From Fimousia sp036311565 (GTDB lineage Bacteria > Bacillota > Clostridia > Lachnospirales > Lachnospiraceae), in the NCBI GenBank assembly GCA_036311565.1, contig JAXJPR010000037.1, positions 1-64,000 on the forward strand: 64,000 nt of DNA, read 5' to 3'. Positions 25,836 to 34,136 of the stretch are shown piece by piece (position 1 is the stretch's first letter; each line of letters opens with the position of its first letter). The notes under the pieces are model-generated. The model saw only the letters and a program-made list of their open reading frames with translations. It was not told the origin of the DNA and searched no databases. Both the position numbers and the translations under genes were made by a program.

Positions 25836-28106
25836 ATGATTTCAATACCAGTATATGATATGATGATTTTACCTGGGGTAACATTTTATTTTAAAAAAGA
25901 CTTATTTGATGATATAGATTTGCAGTCTCTGAAGCAAGAAAAAGATATCCTCTTTATGATGTTAAAAGAACCTAGGGAACGTAATGAGATAGAACCAGAA
26001 GACTTTTATCCTTATGGGGTAGCAGCAAAGATGGAACACATTGATGATGAAGGAAATATAAGAATTCGTGCGGAAGAACGGGTGGAAATTACGGATATCG
26101 AAATTACAAATGGGAAAATCATTGCAGAAGCAAGTGTCTTTCCGGAGGAAGATGATGTTTCTGATGATGATTTAAAAATCCGTTTTGAAAAACTAAAAAC
26201 AAAATTATTGAAATTTATACGAGGATTTCAATGGGGAGTCTGGGCACGGAGCTTCATTCTTCATTGGAAAACGATGAATGAAATGGTTTGTGCCCTTTCC
26301 GGTCATTTAATCCTTTCCTGGGAGGAAAAATATGCAATTCTGGCTTCCAAAACACGTTCCGAACGTTGTCAAATGATTGAAAATGCTGTTTATGAATTTA
26401 TAGAAATTACAAAAGTAAGCGAAGAGGCTGAGAATGCTCAGAAAGAAACTAATGAACAGGCATATCGGGAAGCGGCATTAAAAAAACAGATTGAATTTCT
26501 CCAAAGGGAACTAGATGATATGCATCCGGAAAATGTTTCTGATATTCGACGTTTTGAGAAAAAAATTCAGGATTCTGGTATGAATGAAGAGGCAAAAAAG
26601 GAAGCTCAAAAAGTTTTGAATCGCATGAAACAGGAAGGAAAAGACAGCCATGAATATGGAATGTTATATGATTATTTGGATTTTGTGACCACGCTTTCCT
26701 GGAGACTGCCAATCACACTTCCAGAGATAAATTTAGGAAAAGCGGAAGCAGTTCTTAACGAAGATCATTATGGACTAAAAAAAGTAAAAGAACGTGTGAT
26801 TCAGCAAATGGCAGTCATGGCATTGAATCAAAAACAGTCAGGATCCATCCTTTTATTTGTGGGCCCTCCGGGAACTGGTAAAACCAGTATTGGACAAAGC
26901 ATAGCAAAGGCATTAGGAAGAGAATATGTCCGTATTAGTTTAGGCGGGGTAAGAGACGAAGCAGAAATCAGGGGACATCGAAGAACTTATGTAGGAGCAA
27001 TGCCAGGGCGAATTATGGATGGGATGAAGCGGTGTGGAACATCGAATCCGGTCATGGTCCTGGATGAAGTAGATAAATTATCCAGAGATTTTAGTGGAGA
27101 CCCAGCCAGTGCATTGTTAGAAGTGCTTGATCCAGAACAAAATACGAATTTTACAGATCATTATATGAATGTTCCATATGATTTATCTAATGTATTGTTT
27201 GTCTGCACAGCTAATACCATAGATACGATTCCAGAACCTTTACTGAATCGTATGGAGGTGATTCAGTTCTCTGGATATACGGCAGTGGAAAAATATCAGA
27301 TTACCAGAAAACATCTGCTTCCAAAAGCTATGAAAAAAATGGGTATTAAAGCAAGAAATTTAAAGGTAACGGACAATGCAATCCGAAAGATCATCGAAGA
27401 CTATACGATGGAATCCGGTGTAAGAGGATTGAAAAAGCAAATGGACACCTTGTGCCGCTGTGCTGCTGTGAAACTGGTAAAAGGGGAACAAAAGAGTATT
27501 ACGATCAGTGAAAAACGGTTGTCAGAATTTTTGGGCCGAAAAGAATTGCACCATGAGAGAATGTTAAAAGATCCTGTGCCTGGAGTTGTTACGGGACTTG
27601 CCTGGACACAGGCGGGTGGAGAAATTCTTTTTATTGAAACCTGTTTTACGAAAGGTTCTGGAAAAATACAGATTACGGGACAGTTAGGAGATGTCATGAA
27701 AGAATCTGCTCAGATTGCCATTACATTAGTAAAATCTATGTTTCCAGAGAAAGCAGAGGTATTTGATAAACAGGACCTTCATATTCATGTGCCGGCAGGT
27801 GCAGTGCCAAAAGATGGACCATCTGCAGGAATTACGCTGGTAACCGCATTAAGTTCTCTGCTCAATGAAAAAACAGTATCCGGTGAATATGCAATGACTG
27901 GAGAAGTGTCCTTGAGGGGAAATGTAATGCCGATTGGAGGCTTGCCGGAAAAATTAATGGCAGCTCAGAGAGCTGGTATTACGAAGGTATTTATTCCATA
28001 TGAAAATGTAGAAGATTTAGAAGATGTAGCAGAGGAAGTAAGAGAAAAGCTGACCATTCTACCGGTGAAAAAGATTTCTGAAATATTCAAGGTACTCTTC
28101 CGTTAA
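25836..28106 (+). CDS. lon: ATP-dependent protease Lon
   Basis: A 756-residue LonA-type protease. The N-terminal substrate-binding domain (about 1-190) is followed by a coiled coil (about 200-260), an AAA+ module with Walker A GPPGTGKTS near 345 and Walker B VMVLDEVDKL near 410, and the Ser-Lys protease with DGPSAGIT near 660 and the catalytic Lys in GLPEKLMAAQRAGI. It degrades misfolded and regulatory proteins. ATG 25836 follows AAGGAGGGAG. Expression should be under HrcA control through the CIRCE just upstream. Followed by a strong terminator, so transcribed alone. Confidence 0.96.
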   Translation: MISIPVYDMMILPGVTFYFKKDLFDDIDLQSLKQEKDILFMMLKEPRERNEIEPEDFYPYGVAAKMEHIDDEGNIRIRAEERVEITDIEITNGKIIAEASVFPEEDDVSDDDLKIRFEKLKTKLLKFIRGFQWGVWARSFILHWKTMNEMVCALSGHLILSWEEKYAILASKTRSERCQMIENAVYEFIEITKVSEEAENAQKETNEQAYREAALKKQIEFLQRELDDMHPENVSDIRRFEKKIQDSGMNEEAKKEAQKVLNRMKQEGKDSHEYGMLYDYLDFVTTLSWRLPITLPEINLGKAEAVLNEDHYGLKKVKERVIQQMAVMALNQKQSGSILLFVGPPGTGKTSIGQSIAKALGREYVRISLGGVRDEAEIRGHRRTYVGAMPGRIMDGMKRCGTSNPVMVLDEVDKLSRDFSGDPASALLEVLDPEQNTNFTDHYMNVPYDLSNVLFVCTANTIDTIPEPLLNRMEVIQFSGYTAVEKYQITRKHLLPKAMKKMGIKARNLKVTDNAIRKIIEDYTMESGVRGLKKQMDTLCRCAAVKLVKGEQKSITISEKRLSEFLGRKELHHERMLKDPVPGVVTGLAWTQAGGEILFIETCFTKGSGKIQITGQLGDVMKESAQIAITLVKSMFPEKAEVFDKQDLHIHVPAGAVPKDGPSAGITLVTALSSLLNEKTVSGEYAMTGEVSLRGNVMPIGGLPEKLMAAQRAGITKVFIPYENVEDLEDVAEEVREKLTILPVKKISEIFKVLFR

Positions 28107-28124
28107 ATAGGATTTTTAATATTT

Positions 28125-28172
28125 GGCTGACCTATTACGATATGAATCAAATAGGTCAGCCTTTGTTTTTTT
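28125..28172 (+). terminator. Terminator after lon
   Basis: GGCTGACCTATT pairs perfectly over 12 bp with AATAGGTCAGCC and is followed by TTTGTTTTTTT. It faces the convergent ABC permease pseudogene. Confidence 0.92.
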
Positions 28173-28191
28173 AATGTACCTAAAAAGGTAA

Positions 28192-28889
28192 TTATCTACG
28201 TACAATCTTATAATATGTTTTGGCGGTTATGGAATAGATGAGGCTGTATACAACAGTAAATATAAGGAAGCAGCCTATCGTACACTTAATATATAAAACT
28301 GTATTGAAAAGGTTTAACAGCCGAAGGATTTTATGAATCATTGGAAATGCAAATATCATGTGAATTCCAGTCATAATTAAAGGCAGAAAAAATACAGTGA
28401 TGATTTGAGAGTGGATCGCTTCTTTCACTTCTTTGTGACTTAATCCCACTTTCTGCATAATCTCATAACGTTCTTTATTATCATAACCTTCAGAAATTTG
28501 TCGAATAGCATACCCAGTAATAAGCCTAAAACTAAATTACATACGGAAATGAGGAGAGATTCTATACCAATTAGTTTTACAAGATGTCGTCTTTCCATTC
28601 CAAGAATGTTGAATAATCCAAACTCTTTTTTCCTGCGTTTCATAAGGAAACTATTTGTATAAATCAAAAAAATAAAAGAGAAAACAGCGATAATGATACA
28701 TCCCATATTCATCATTGCAGTAATGGTATCTGCTCCAATCAATTTCTCCAATCCTTTGTTATAAGAAAGTGATGCCATAATATAATAAATAGCAAGGGTA
28801 AATATACAAGTAATACAATAAGGAAGATAGGTCTGCATGTTCTTTTTTATATTGTCAGTTGCCAATTTCAGATAAAATGTTTTATTCAT
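28192..28889 (-). pseudogene. BceB-like ABC permease, central part deleted
   Basis: The N-terminal part (MNKTFYLKLATDNIKKN, first helices, LMKRRKKEFGLFNILGMERR) ends about 145 residues in, near GMLFDKF. The C-terminal part resumes in another frame with DNKERYEIMQKVG and continues (VKEAIHSQIITVFFLPLIM ... AKTYYKI) to the stop at 28192. Normal BceB-type permeases have about 650 residues and ten helices with a large extracellular domain, so roughly 400 residues are missing. Gene order on the minus strand (regulator, kinase, ATPase, permease) is that of a peptide-antibiotic sensing and detoxification module. The product cannot be functional. Confidence 0.85.
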
Positions 28890-29529
28890 GATATTCACCA
28901 CCTGTCGCAAGTACTGTCAGAGTATCAGAAATAATCTGGTACAATTCCTCGTTTGTGCTATTACCACGATAAATCTGATGAAAAATTTTACCATCTTTAA
29001 TAAAGAGAATTCGATTTGCATGGCTGGCGGCTTTGGTAGAGTGGGTTACCATAAGGATGGTCTGTCCATCAGAGTTGATTTGATGGAATAAACGAAGTAA
29101 GTCATCTGTAGAACGGGAGTCTAAGGCACCACTTGGTTCATCTGCCAAAATGAGCTTTTGATTCATTTCCGGATATTTTTTTCCCGCCGGTATTAATGGA
29201 AGAAAGATATTGTCCTGGATAGAAAAATTATCTAAAAGATTAAAATCCTGAAAGACAAATCCAAGATTATCTCTTCGGAAGGAAGAAAGGTCTTTTTCTT
29301 TGATAGTCGATAAATCTTTTCTATTAAGAAGAACTTCTTCGCTTGTAGGTTTATCCAAAGCAGCTAAAATATTTAGCAGAGTGGTCTTTCCGGAACCTGA
29401 TTCTCCCATAATTGCCACATATTCACCAGTTTCCACAGAAAAACAAATATCGGAAAGTGCCTGCACCTGATTGATACCAAATCGGGTCGTATAAATCTTT
29501 TTCAAATTATTTACTTCTAAAATTGCCAT
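28882..29529 (-). pseudogene. BceA-like ABC ATPase lacking the signature motif
   Basis: The frame is open for 215 residues, but it is shorter than the family's usual 250 or so. Walker A GESGSGKTT (about 42-50) and the Q-loop FVFQDFNLL (about 91-99) are present. After KKYPEMNQ near 124 the sequence jumps to KLILADEPSGALDS, the Walker B. The intervening 40 or so residues, which hold the LSGGQ signature needed for ATP hydrolysis, are deleted in frame. It overlaps the permease start by 8 bp. Given the damage to its three partners, I classify it as a pseudogene although it may be translated. Confidence 0.82.
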
Positions 29530-29596
29530 TTGTATGATTTCCTTTTTCTTTCTGATTACACGATATCAAAAGAAAACAGTCAAAGACATCGATTTG

Positions 29597-29624
29597 TGTG
29601 ACATTTTTCCTTGTCAATGTGACA
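29597..29624 (-). promoter_or_regulatory. Direct-repeat site upstream of the ABC pseudogenes
   Basis: On the minus strand TGTCACA occurs twice, with start points 21 bp apart (about two helical turns), around a TTGACA box. This pattern is typical of response-regulator binding sites, and its place before the ATPase gene fits the BceR-like regulator encoded (in broken form) next to it. Confidence 0.4.
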
Positions 29625-29654
29625 ATTTTGTAAGGTGGTCTCTAAGAGGGATAT

Positions 29655-30232
29655 CTATTCCATGATCAGAGATTCCTTTTGTAAATTCAGGAAAACCGTT
29701 GTTCCGATTCCTGTTTTGGAAGAGACCCAAATAGGAGATTCCAGTCTTTTTGCGGCCTTTTTACAGAGATACAGGCCGAGTCCTGTGGATTTTTTATGAG
29801 CATGTCCATTGTATCCAGTGAATCCGCGTTGAAAAATTCTTGGAAGATCTTCTGGAGCAATGCCGATCCCGGTATCTGCAATTGACAATACAAGGTTATC
29901 ATCTCCCGAAATGGTAATTGTACCCTCTTCTGTATATTTTACCGCATTAGAGAGGAGCTGCTCGATGATAAAGATAAGCCATTTTTATGAATGGCCTGAC
30001 GGATCATTGGATCTAATGGGTATTCTTTGAAAATAAAATCAGAAGCACTGCCATCTAACCGAAAATAAGATAAGACCATTTCTACATATTGTTCTATTCG
30101 AAATAGTTCATAAGATAATTCTTTATGCTCCTTTGTATCTTTACTCTGTAGAATCAGACGCATGACCGCAATTGGTACTTTGATCTGATGGACCCAGGTA
30201 CTATAATAGTCAATCATTTCCTGGTTGTTTCT
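29655..30232 (-). pseudogene. BceS-like sensor histidine kinase remnant
   Basis: The fragment starts at the dimerisation helix (EMIDYYSTWVHQIKVPIAVM, with the phospho-His), directly after the response-regulator remnant. It continues to RQAIHKN, loses about 35 residues, then shifts frame into the ATPase domain (EQLLSNAVKYTEEG, ADTGIGIAPEDLPRIFQRGF, GLGLYLCKKAA). The N-terminal membrane sensor (about 120 residues) is gone. At least three lesions can be read: loss of the N-terminus, an internal deletion and a one-base shift near 29985. Confidence 0.85.
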
Positions 30233-30732
30233 TTTTTGTTCCATCAGTGTTTGGAGAATCCGGAAATCATTTCTTGTCAGATCCAGCTTTCTCCCATCAT
30301 AAGTCAGAGTTGTGTCATTAAGATTTAAAATGACACCATAGTGCTCTAGTACAGGAATTTTTCCATTCATATTGTAAGTTCTGCGAAGAAGTGCCTGCAG
30401 CTTAGCAGTCAGCACATTGGCATCAAAAGGTTTTGCAATAAAATCATCTCCTCCCATATTCATGGCCATAACAATATTCATGTTATCATCAGCAGAAGAA
30501 ATAAATACGACAGGAACATTAGAAATTTTACGTATTTCGGTACACCAGTAATAGCCATTATAAAATGGCAGCATAATATCAATTAAAACCAAATGAGGAT
30601 CAAAATCTGTAAATTCTTTTAAAATGTGCTGAAACCTTTTATACAGGAAACTTCATTTCCCCAGGATTCTAGCTGTTTTTTCATAATTTGTGCCATAGAG
30701 TCATCATCTTCAATAATTAGTATTTTATGCAT
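30233..30732 (-). pseudogene. BceR-like response regulator, frameshifted and truncated
   Basis: From ATG 30732 the receiver begins normally (HKILIIEDDDSMAQIMKKQL) and then runs into a frameshift near 30625 after SCIKGF. The second frame holds the phospho-Asp strand (VLIDIMLPFYNG), the KPF lysine and the first part of the winged helix (KLDLTRNDFRILQTLMEQK), where an in-frame deletion fuses it to the kinase helix. The rest of the DNA-binding domain is missing. The frame from 30592 to 29939 would encode a 217-residue chimera of half receiver and kinase helix. Confidence 0.85.
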
Positions 30733-30824
30733 GATTGTCCCCTTTTCATTTATATATGATAAGACTTATTATAACGAATCATGCAAAGGATTTCTATAAA
30801 GTATGTATGATTAATAAAAAGTTC

Positions 30825-30853
30825 TTGATTTTTTTGGAAAAGAATGATAATAT
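30825..30853 (+). promoter_or_regulatory. Promoter of tRNA-Leu
   Basis: TTGATT (30825-30830), 17 bp, TAATAT (30848-30853), 45 bp before the mature tRNA 5' end. Confidence 0.6.
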
Positions 30854-30897
30854 ATTTAAAGTGCTTTAGGGATTGAGTACAAAATCAGATAAAATTT

Positions 30898-30982
30898 GCA
30901 GTTGTGGCGGAATGGCAGACGCGCTAGATTCAGGTTCTAGTGCCCGCTTAAGGGCGTGTGAGTTCGACTCTCATCAACTGCA
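30898..30982 (+). tRNA. tRNA-Leu (anticodon CAG)
   Basis: An 85-base class II tRNA. The acceptor stem GCAGTTG pairs with CAACTGC, discriminator A. The D arm holds GGCGGAATGGCAGACGC; the anticodon stem CTAGA/TCTAG encloses TTCAGGT with CAG in the middle, reading CUG leucine codons. A long variable arm (GCCCGCTTAAGGGC) and the T loop TTCGACT are typical of leucine tRNAs. The CCA end is not encoded. Confidence 0.97.
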
Positions 30983-30984
30983 TT

Positions 30985-31030
30985 GGAAGCGGTTTTTAGT
31001 AACGTTGAGGTTGCTGGAAGCCGTTTTTTT
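30985..31030 (+). terminator. Terminator after tRNA-Leu
   Basis: AAGCGGTTTTTAGTAAC pairs along its full length (with G-U pairs) with GTTGCTGGAAGCCGTT, then a run of seven T. Confidence 0.88.
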
Positions 31031-31069
31031 GTACCTAAATTTAATACATAAAATATAAAATTATTTTAA

Positions 31070-31098
31070 TTGCAAAATACCCCTAGGGGGTATATAAT
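31070..31098 (+). promoter_or_regulatory. csoR-copA promoter with CsoR operator in the spacer
   Basis: TTGCAA (31070-31075) and TATAAT (31093-31098) are exactly 17 bp apart. The spacer is the dyad ATACCCC-TAG-GGGGTAT (31077-31093), which matches the GC-rich CsoR-type copper operator. A repressor bound there would block RNA polymerase directly; Cu(I) would release it. Confidence 0.9.
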
Positions 31099-31131
31099 AA
31101 GAGTATGAGGTGGAAAAAATGGAGGTAACAG

Positions 31132-31464
31132 ATGGACACGAAAAAAGAATGTCATCAGGAAGAATGCCAGGGAGAGACTTGTTGTCATAAGACCAAAGAG
31201 CGTTCTGATCAAGAATATAAGAATTTCATTCATCGTCTGAACCGTATTGAAGGACAGGTGCGTGGTGTCAAAAAAATGCTGGAAAAAGATGCATATTGTG
31301 TAGATATTTTGACTCAGGTAGCAGCCATTAATGCAGCATTGAATAGTTTTAATAAAGTACTTTTGGCAGAACATATCAGAACCTGTGTGGCACGGGATAT
31401 CCGTAATGGGGATGATGAAGTCATTGAAGAACTGGTAAAAACATTACAAAAACTGATGAAGTAG
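31132..31464 (+). CDS. csoR: CsoR-family copper-sensing repressor
   Basis: A 110-residue helical repressor (DUF156). The Cu(I) ligands Cys-His-Cys are seen in DAYCVDIL, LLAEHIRTC. Core motif RLNRIEGQVRGVKKML is intact. It probably represses itself and copA, which starts 15 bp downstream, via the operator in the promoter. Unusual is the N-terminal tail of about 25 residues with CHQEECQGETCCHK: four Cys and two His that could bind metal. It might instead be a CstR- or RcnR-like sensor, but the neighbour CopA supports copper. GGAGG precedes the ATG. Confidence 0.93.
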   Translation: MDTKKECHQEECQGETCCHKTKERSDQEYKNFIHRLNRIEGQVRGVKKMLEKDAYCVDILTQVAAINAALNSFNKVLLAEHIRTCVARDIRNGDDEVIEELVKTLQKLMK

Positions 31465-31478
31465 AAAGGACGATAAAA

Positions 31479-33989
31479 TTGCAGCAATATCATGTAACAG
31501 GTATGAGTTGTGCTGCCTGCAGTAATCATGTAGAAAAGGCAGTATTACAGGTAGATGGTGTAGAATCTGTATCAGTGAGCCTGCTGACAAATTCTATGAT
31601 CGTAGAAGGAAGCGCTGCAGCGCAGACTGTCATTCATGCAGTCACTCAGGCGGGATATGGGGCGACAATCAAAGGGGTGGAGGAACAATCAGTTGCAGGA
31701 CTGAATGAAGAGGCATTAGCAGATAAAGAAACACCAAAGATGAAGAAGCGATTCATTGCTTCATTGGTCTTATTAGTTCCGCTGATGTATGTCTCAATGG
31801 GACATATGATGTTAAACTGGCCGTTGCCAGTATTTTTTAATGGAAATCATATTGCGATGGGTCTTGTGCAACTATTATTGACAAGCGCCATTATGGTGGT
31901 GAATCAAAAATTCTTTGTGAGCGGCTTTATCAGCTTGTGGCATAAGGCACCGAATATGGATACGTTGGTAGCACTTGGATCAGCAGCTTCTTTCATTTAT
32001 AGTGTTTATGCACTGTTTGCAATGACAGCAGCCCAGGTGCAAGGAGATATGCAGGATGTGATGTCGTATATGCATGAATTTTATTTTGAATCAGCAGCTA
32101 TGATCTTAACGCTGATTACAGTAGGAAAGATGTTAGAAGCACGTTCAAAAGGAAAAACAACGGATGCATTAAAAAGTCTTATGAAACTGGCACCTAAAAT
32201 GGCAACGGTGGTACGGAATGGTGATGAAATAAAAATATCAGTGGAACAGGTCCGTATCGGGGATATTTTTTTGGTACGCCCAGGTGAAAGCATTCCGGTA
32301 GACGGGATTGTTTTAGAAGGAAATAGTGCTGTTGATGAAGCAGCATTAACTGGCGAAAGTATTCCGGTGGATAAAGAAGAAGGAGATATGGTATCAGCAG
32401 CTACGATAAATCAATCTGGATTTTTAAGATGTGAAGCCACCAGAGTTGGTCAGAATACCACACTTTCCCAGATTATTCAGATGGTCAGTGATGCAGCTGC
32501 AACAAAAGCACCAATTGCAAAAGTTGCAGATAAAGTATCGGGTATTTTTGTCCCTACGGTGATTACCATTGCGATAATAACAACGATGATCTGGCTTTTA
32601 GCAGGACAAGGTATAGGATTTGCATTGGCCAGAGGAATATCTGTATTGGTAATCAGTTGTCCATGTGCTCTTGGATTGGCAACGCCAGTGGCGATTATGG
32701 TCGGAAATGGACGTAGTGCTAAACAGGGTGTTCTATTTAAAACAGCAGTATCACTGGAAGAAACAGGAAAGATTGATGTGGTTGCATTGGATAAAACAGG
32801 AACCATTACCAGTGGGGAAACAAGAGTAACTGATTTTGTAGTTGCGGAATCTGGCAGTGAACAAAAATTGATGCAGATTGCGTATGCATTAGAACAAAAA
32901 AGTGAACATCCATTGGCGAGAGCAATTGTTGCCTATGCCAGGGAACATCACATTCAGGCAGAAGCAGTGAAAGATTTTATGGTAGTGCCAGGAAATGGAT
33001 TAAATGGAAATCTGGATGGAAGGAAAGTGGCGGCAGGAAATCTGCTTTTTATCGAAAAGCATAGTATCATTTCAGATAAGATGAAATTAACAGCAAAAAA
33101 ATTGGCAGAGGAAGGAAAAACGCCATTATTTTTTGCAGAAGGGGGAAGTCTTGCAGGCATTATTGCGGTTGCAGATATTATGAAGGAAGATAGCCCTCTT
33201 GCAGTGAAAGAACTTCAGAATATGGGAATACGTGTTGTTATGCTCACTGGCGATAATCAAAGAACAGCGAAAGCCATTGGGGCGCAAGTTGGTGTAGATG
33301 AGGTAATTGCAGGCGTACTTCCAGATGGGAAAGAAGCAGTGATAAAAAGACTTTCAAAATATGGAAAAACAGCTATGGTAGGTGATGGAATTAACGATGC
33401 ACCGGCACTTACCAGAGCAGATATAGGAATTGCCATTGGAGCAGGTACGGATGTGGCAATTGATGCTGCAGATGTGGTATTGATGAAAAATAGTCTAAGA
33501 GATGTTCCTGCAGCAATTCGAATGAGCAGGCAAGTGTTGAAAAATATACACGAAAATTTATTCTGGGCATTTATTTATAATATCATAGGGATTCCTTTGG
33601 CGGCTGGATTGTGGTATCCTGTTTTTGGATGGAAATTAAATCCAATGTTCGGGGCAGCAGCTATGAGTTTATCAAGTTTTTGTGTTGTGACAAATGCATT
33701 AAGACTGAATCTGGTTGATATGTATAGTACAAAAAAAGATAAAAAAAGAAAACAGAAAAAGAAAGAGGTAGAAGAAACAATGGAAAAAACAATGAATATC
33801 AAAGGTATGATGTGTCCTCATTGTGAAGCAGCAGTAAAGAAAGCATTAGAAGTAATTCCAGAAGTGGAAGCGGCAGAAGTTAGTCACGAAAAGGATACAG
33901 CAATTGTAACTTTAAAAGCAGCAGTAGCAGATGATGTTTTGAAAAAAGCAGTAGAGGACAAAGACTACGAAGTTATCTCTATTCAGTAA
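31479..33989 (+). CDS. copA: Cu(I)-exporting P-type ATPase with N- and C-terminal HMA domains
   Basis: An 836-residue PIB-type ATPase at the inner membrane. The N-terminal metal-binding domain has GMSCAACSNH (about 8-17). Eight helices follow, with CPC (ISCPCALGLATP), the TGES actuator loop, the phosphorylated Asp in DKTGT, SEHPLA, and GDGINDAPAL. After the last helix, a Lys-rich linker (KKDKKRKQKKKE) leads to a second HMA domain (about 768-836) with GMMCPHCEAAV. A fused C-terminal HMA is unusual; the chaperone CopZ is normally separate. It starts with TTG, 10 bases after GAAAGGA. An in-frame ATG at 33780 could give free CopZ-like protein. Confidence 0.93.
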   Translation: MQQYHVTGMSCAACSNHVEKAVLQVDGVESVSVSLLTNSMIVEGSAAAQTVIHAVTQAGYGATIKGVEEQSVAGLNEEALADKETPKMKKRFIASLVLLVPLMYVSMGHMMLNWPLPVFFNGNHIAMGLVQLLLTSAIMVVNQKFFVSGFISLWHKAPNMDTLVALGSAASFIYSVYALFAMTAAQVQGDMQDVMSYMHEFYFESAAMILTLITVGKMLEARSKGKTTDALKSLMKLAPKMATVVRNGDEIKISVEQVRIGDIFLVRPGESIPVDGIVLEGNSAVDEAALTGESIPVDKEEGDMVSAATINQSGFLRCEATRVGQNTTLSQIIQMVSDAAATKAPIAKVADKVSGIFVPTVITIAIITTMIWLLAGQGIGFALARGISVLVISCPCALGLATPVAIMVGNGRSAKQGVLFKTAVSLEETGKIDVVALDKTGTITSGETRVTDFVVAESGSEQKLMQIAYALEQKSEHPLARAIVAYAREHHIQAEAVKDFMVVPGNGLNGNLDGRKVAAGNLLFIEKHSIISDKMKLTAKKLAEEGKTPLFFAEGGSLAGIIAVADIMKEDSPLAVKELQNMGIRVVMLTGDNQRTAKAIGAQVGVDEVIAGVLPDGKEAVIKRLSKYGKTAMVGDGINDAPALTRADIGIAIGAGTDVAIDAADVVLMKNSLRDVPAAIRMSRQVLKNIHENLFWAFIYNIIGIPLAAGLWYPVFGWKLNPMFGAAAMSLSSFCVVTNALRLNLVDMYSTKKDKKRKQKKKEVEETMEKTMNIKGMMCPHCEAAVKKALEVIPEVEAAEVSHEKDTAIVTLKAAVADDVLKKAVEDKDYEVISIQ

Positions 33990-34008
33990 CAAAAGACGGA
34001 TGATAATA

Positions 34009-34050
34009 AAGAGCCGGTTTAAGTGCAAGATTGCATTTAGACCGGTTCTT
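34009..34050 (+). terminator. Long hairpin after copA
   Basis: Nineteen consecutive pairs (a few G-U) between AAGAGCCGGTTTAAGTGCA and TGCATTTAGACCGGTTCTT with a 4-base loop. The tail is TTCTTGAC rather than a clean T run, so termination may be partial. A second hairpin (34062-34095, AGATATT/AATATCT) follows before the ABC exporter genes. Confidence 0.6.
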
Positions 34051-34136
34051 GACATAAAAGAAGATATTCACTACTATTAATTAGTGGAAATATCTGCAAT
34101 ATTAGATATTTATATGAAAGAAAAGGAGGATGAATT

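Noticed and set aside
30873..31058. Open frame of 61 codons across tRNA-Leu
   Set aside because: The DNA folds as a complete leucine tRNA; the frame is coincidental.
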